Shown one piece after another: positions 14,880 through 16,348 of a stretch of 16,348 bases of DNA. Each line of letters begins with the position of its first letter. Position 1 is the first letter of the stretch. The DNA comes from CAZWHE01 sp964633825 (GTDB lineage Bacteria; Planctomycetota; B15-G4; CAYZWU01), in assembly GCA_964633825.1 (NCBI GenBank), contig CAZWHE010000089.1:1-16348 (forward strand). The letters are read 5' to 3'. The notes beneath the pieces were generated by a model. That model searched no databases. It was not told the origin of the DNA and saw nothing but the letters and a program-made list of their open reading frames with translations. The position numbers were made by a program, and so were the translations under genes.

Positions 14880-15334
14880 TAGGTAAAACAACAAAACGCA
14901 GAACGAGCCGGCGCAAGAATCGAACAGGTTCCGTGCTGATTCTCATTACATTTCTCATTGTTTTCCTGACCCTCCTCGTCGGCACGCTTCTCCACGCCCT
15001 CGCCGGCGACCTCCAGATCGAGAACAATCTCCTCAATTCCACAAAAGCCCTGTACATCGCGGAAGCCGGCGTCGAGTACGTCATCGACGCCCTGAGAATG
15101 GACTGTCCCATCAAAAACGACTACCTGTGGGGAACGGCATTTCAGGATCCCTTTCCCCCGGAAAGCAGCGGCACATATACGGTGATCGTGGATAACGAGC
15201 ACCCTATCGTGGATATTTCTTCCGTAGGCGAGATCAACGGCTTCCAGCGCAAAATCGAGGTTCAGCTCAACATTCTCGAATCCAATGTTCCCTATCCGAT
15301 ACGCATCCTCCATTGGTATGAGGTAGAGCCATGA
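14876..15334 (+). CDS. PilX-like minor pilin
   Basis: A 152-residue protein. A strongly basic leader (KRRTSRRKNRTG) precedes SVLILITFLIVFLTLLVGTLL, cleaved presumably after Gly18, followed by DLQIENNLLNSTKALYIAEAG, the PilX N-terminal pattern with its A-E-A-G. As in PilX/GspK proteins the usual Glu at mature position 5 is absent (Leu here). Homologues sit at the pilus tip, and the GspK relatives cap pseudopili. The start overlaps the previous stop (ATGA) and the stop overlaps the next start (ATGA), so translation is coupled on both sides. At 152 residues it is short for GspK, which favours PilX. Confidence 0.83.
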   Translation: MIGKTTKRRTSRRKNRTGSVLILITFLIVFLTLLVGTLLHALAGDLQIENNLLNSTKALYIAEAGVEYVIDALRMDCPIKNDYLWGTAFQDPFPPESSGTYTVIVDNEHPIVDISSVGEINGFQRKIEVQLNILESNVPYPIRILHWYEVEP

Positions 15335-16348
15335 GACGAAAAACCATCATCGGACTCGACATCAACGAAGAACGAATCAGCGTCGTGGAGCTAGCTGCGG
15401 CTGCCGGCGGAAGGCGCTTCCACCGGTCGGGCAGCGCCCCCGTTCCCGAAGGAGCGTTCCGAGACGGAGTCATCGAAGATCCCGGGGCCATGGCGGCGGC
15501 GATCAAAAGCCTGCTTCAAACGAGCGAAATCAAAACCCGGGGGAGAAGGGTCGCCGTCTCTCTCGCCGGTCCCTGTCAGGTCATTCGCGTGACCCAGCTT
15601 CCCGCCGGGGGACCGGCTATTGTCAAAAACTATATCCAGCAGGAGATCGAACAATACGCCATCTTCTCGGGGGAAAAGACCGTCAACGATTTCGTGCTCG
15701 TCAACCGCTCGGATGAAGACGACAAAAAACGGCGCGCCGTATTGGCCGCGGTTAAAGAAAAAGCCGCGAACTCTCTCGTCAGCTGCATGGCGCAGGCTCG
15801 GCTCGATCTAGTCGCCATCGATATCCCGGCCCTTGCATCCGCCAGAGCCGTCTATACCAAGCACCTATCGGTCGATCCGCCCGCTGTCGCCGTGCTGGCC
15901 GTTGTCGAGCAGGATGCCGTGCGGTTCGTTGTGTCCCAGAGAGAATCCGTCTGTTTTATTCACACGGCGCCCGGGTTTGTCGATCTCTCCGAGGAAAACA
16001 AAAGGGGGGCGCAGGACCTGGCCGTCAAGATCCAGACCGTTCTCGATTTTTACGACACCGAGATCGGCGATATCACCGACGTGCAGAAGGTCGTGATCAG
16101 CACCGACACGGATTTGGCGGAGGAAGCCGGTTCGAATTTCTCCAAGCTTCTCGACGGGCTGCCCGTGGAAATCTCATCGCCCTCGACCATCGCACAGGAC
16201 GCCGACCTGCTCCGGAACCACGACGGCGCTCCTCCGACTCCGTGCGCCATCGGCCTGGCCATGCGCACTTTCGACGACATCGCCTTCCCGGTAAACGTCA
16301 ATCTTCTCCCCGAATCCGCCGCTCGTTTCCGAACGCTCAAAAAGCGCT
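15331..16348 (+). CDS. pilM: PilM-type actin-like protein, 3' partial, possible PilM-PilN fusion
   Basis: An open frame of 339 codons running off the window end without a stop. The N-terminus KTIIGLDINEERISVVEL is the phosphate-1 motif of the PilM/FtsA actin fold, and CAIGLAMR (about 305-312) matches the end of typical PilM chains. PilM is the cytoplasmic ring component that binds the N-terminal tail of PilN and links it to the ATPase. Here the frame continues past the usual end into FPVNVNLLPESAARF, which looks like the INLLP tail of PilN. The two may be fused, or this may be an extended C-terminus. The gene starts by ATGA overlap with the PilX-like gene, so it belongs to the same operon; PilN, PilO, PilP and PilQ would be expected to follow. 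Confidence 0.86.
   Translation, partial: MRRKTIIGLDINEERISVVELAAAAGGRRFHRSGSAPVPEGAFRDGVIEDPGAMAAAIKSLLQTSEIKTRGRRVAVSLAGPCQVIRVTQLPAGGPAIVKNYIQQEIEQYAIFSGEKTVNDFVLVNRSDEDDKKRRAVLAAVKEKAANSLVSCMAQARLDLVAIDIPALASARAVYTKHLSVDPPAVAVLAVVEQDAVRFVVSQRESVCFIHTAPGFVDLSEENKRGAQDLAVKIQTVLDFYDTEIGDITDVQKVVISTDTDLAEEAGSNFSKLLDGLPVEISSPSTIAQDADLLRNHDGAPPTPCAIGLAMRTFDDIAFPVNVNLLPESAARFRTLKKR

Overview
The window looks like a scaffold from an uncultured Gram-negative bacterium. An outer-membrane beta-barrel protein of the FadL type and a type IV pilus/pseudopilus assembly locus argue for a diderm. A run of exactly ten Ns at 7458-7467 argues for a scaffolded draft assembly. The coding sequence is moderately GC-rich. 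No marker gene here fixes the phylum. An uncultured lineage near Acidobacteriota/Aminicenantes or the deltaproteobacterial groups is only a guess from style.

Left part (1-5843), mixed genes. A FadL/OmpP1-like outer-membrane protein (minus strand) is divergent from a TusA-DsrE2-type sulfur-carrier fusion protein (plus strand). The 375-base space between them holds a tight cluster of hairpins (1422-1541) resembling a repetitive extragenic palindromic element. Next comes a soluble hybrid histidine kinase with a heptad-repeat coiled coil, HisKA, HATPase and two receiver domains, then a secreted protein with alpha/alpha-toroid-like repeats.

Middle (6095-9001). A small ComGC-like prepilin is followed by a strong hairpin terminator. 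A single-domain response regulator lies convergent to it on the minus strand. A poor, AT-rich spacer carries direct and inverted repeats and the assembly gap. A PAS-histidine-kinase-like protein follows, lacking its first part because of the gap. Its H-box histidine is replaced by aspartate, and it ends in what looks like a degenerate GGDEF domain.

Right part (9012-16348), a compact pilus operon on the plus strand: PilB/GspE-type ATPase, PilC/GspF-type platform protein, a second nearly identical prepilin, a stem-loop-rich spacer, then FimT/GspH-, PilV/GspI-, PilW- and PilX-like minor pilins and a PilM-like actin fold protein running off the end. Many junctions overlap by 1-4 bases, so the set is probably co-translated. 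The ATPase and platform protein would drive assembly of the major prepilins, with the minor pilins as tip or priming complex. The PilW-like protein carries a lamin-tail domain interrupted by a carbohydrate-binding-like jelly roll, so it is a candidate tip adhesin. The PilM frame continues into a PilN-like INLLP-type motif, which suggests a PilM-PilN fusion.

The most unusual points are the phosphoacceptor-less kinase heading the pilus operon, the lamin-tail/jelly-roll minor pilin, and the twin prepilins that differ almost only at silent positions.
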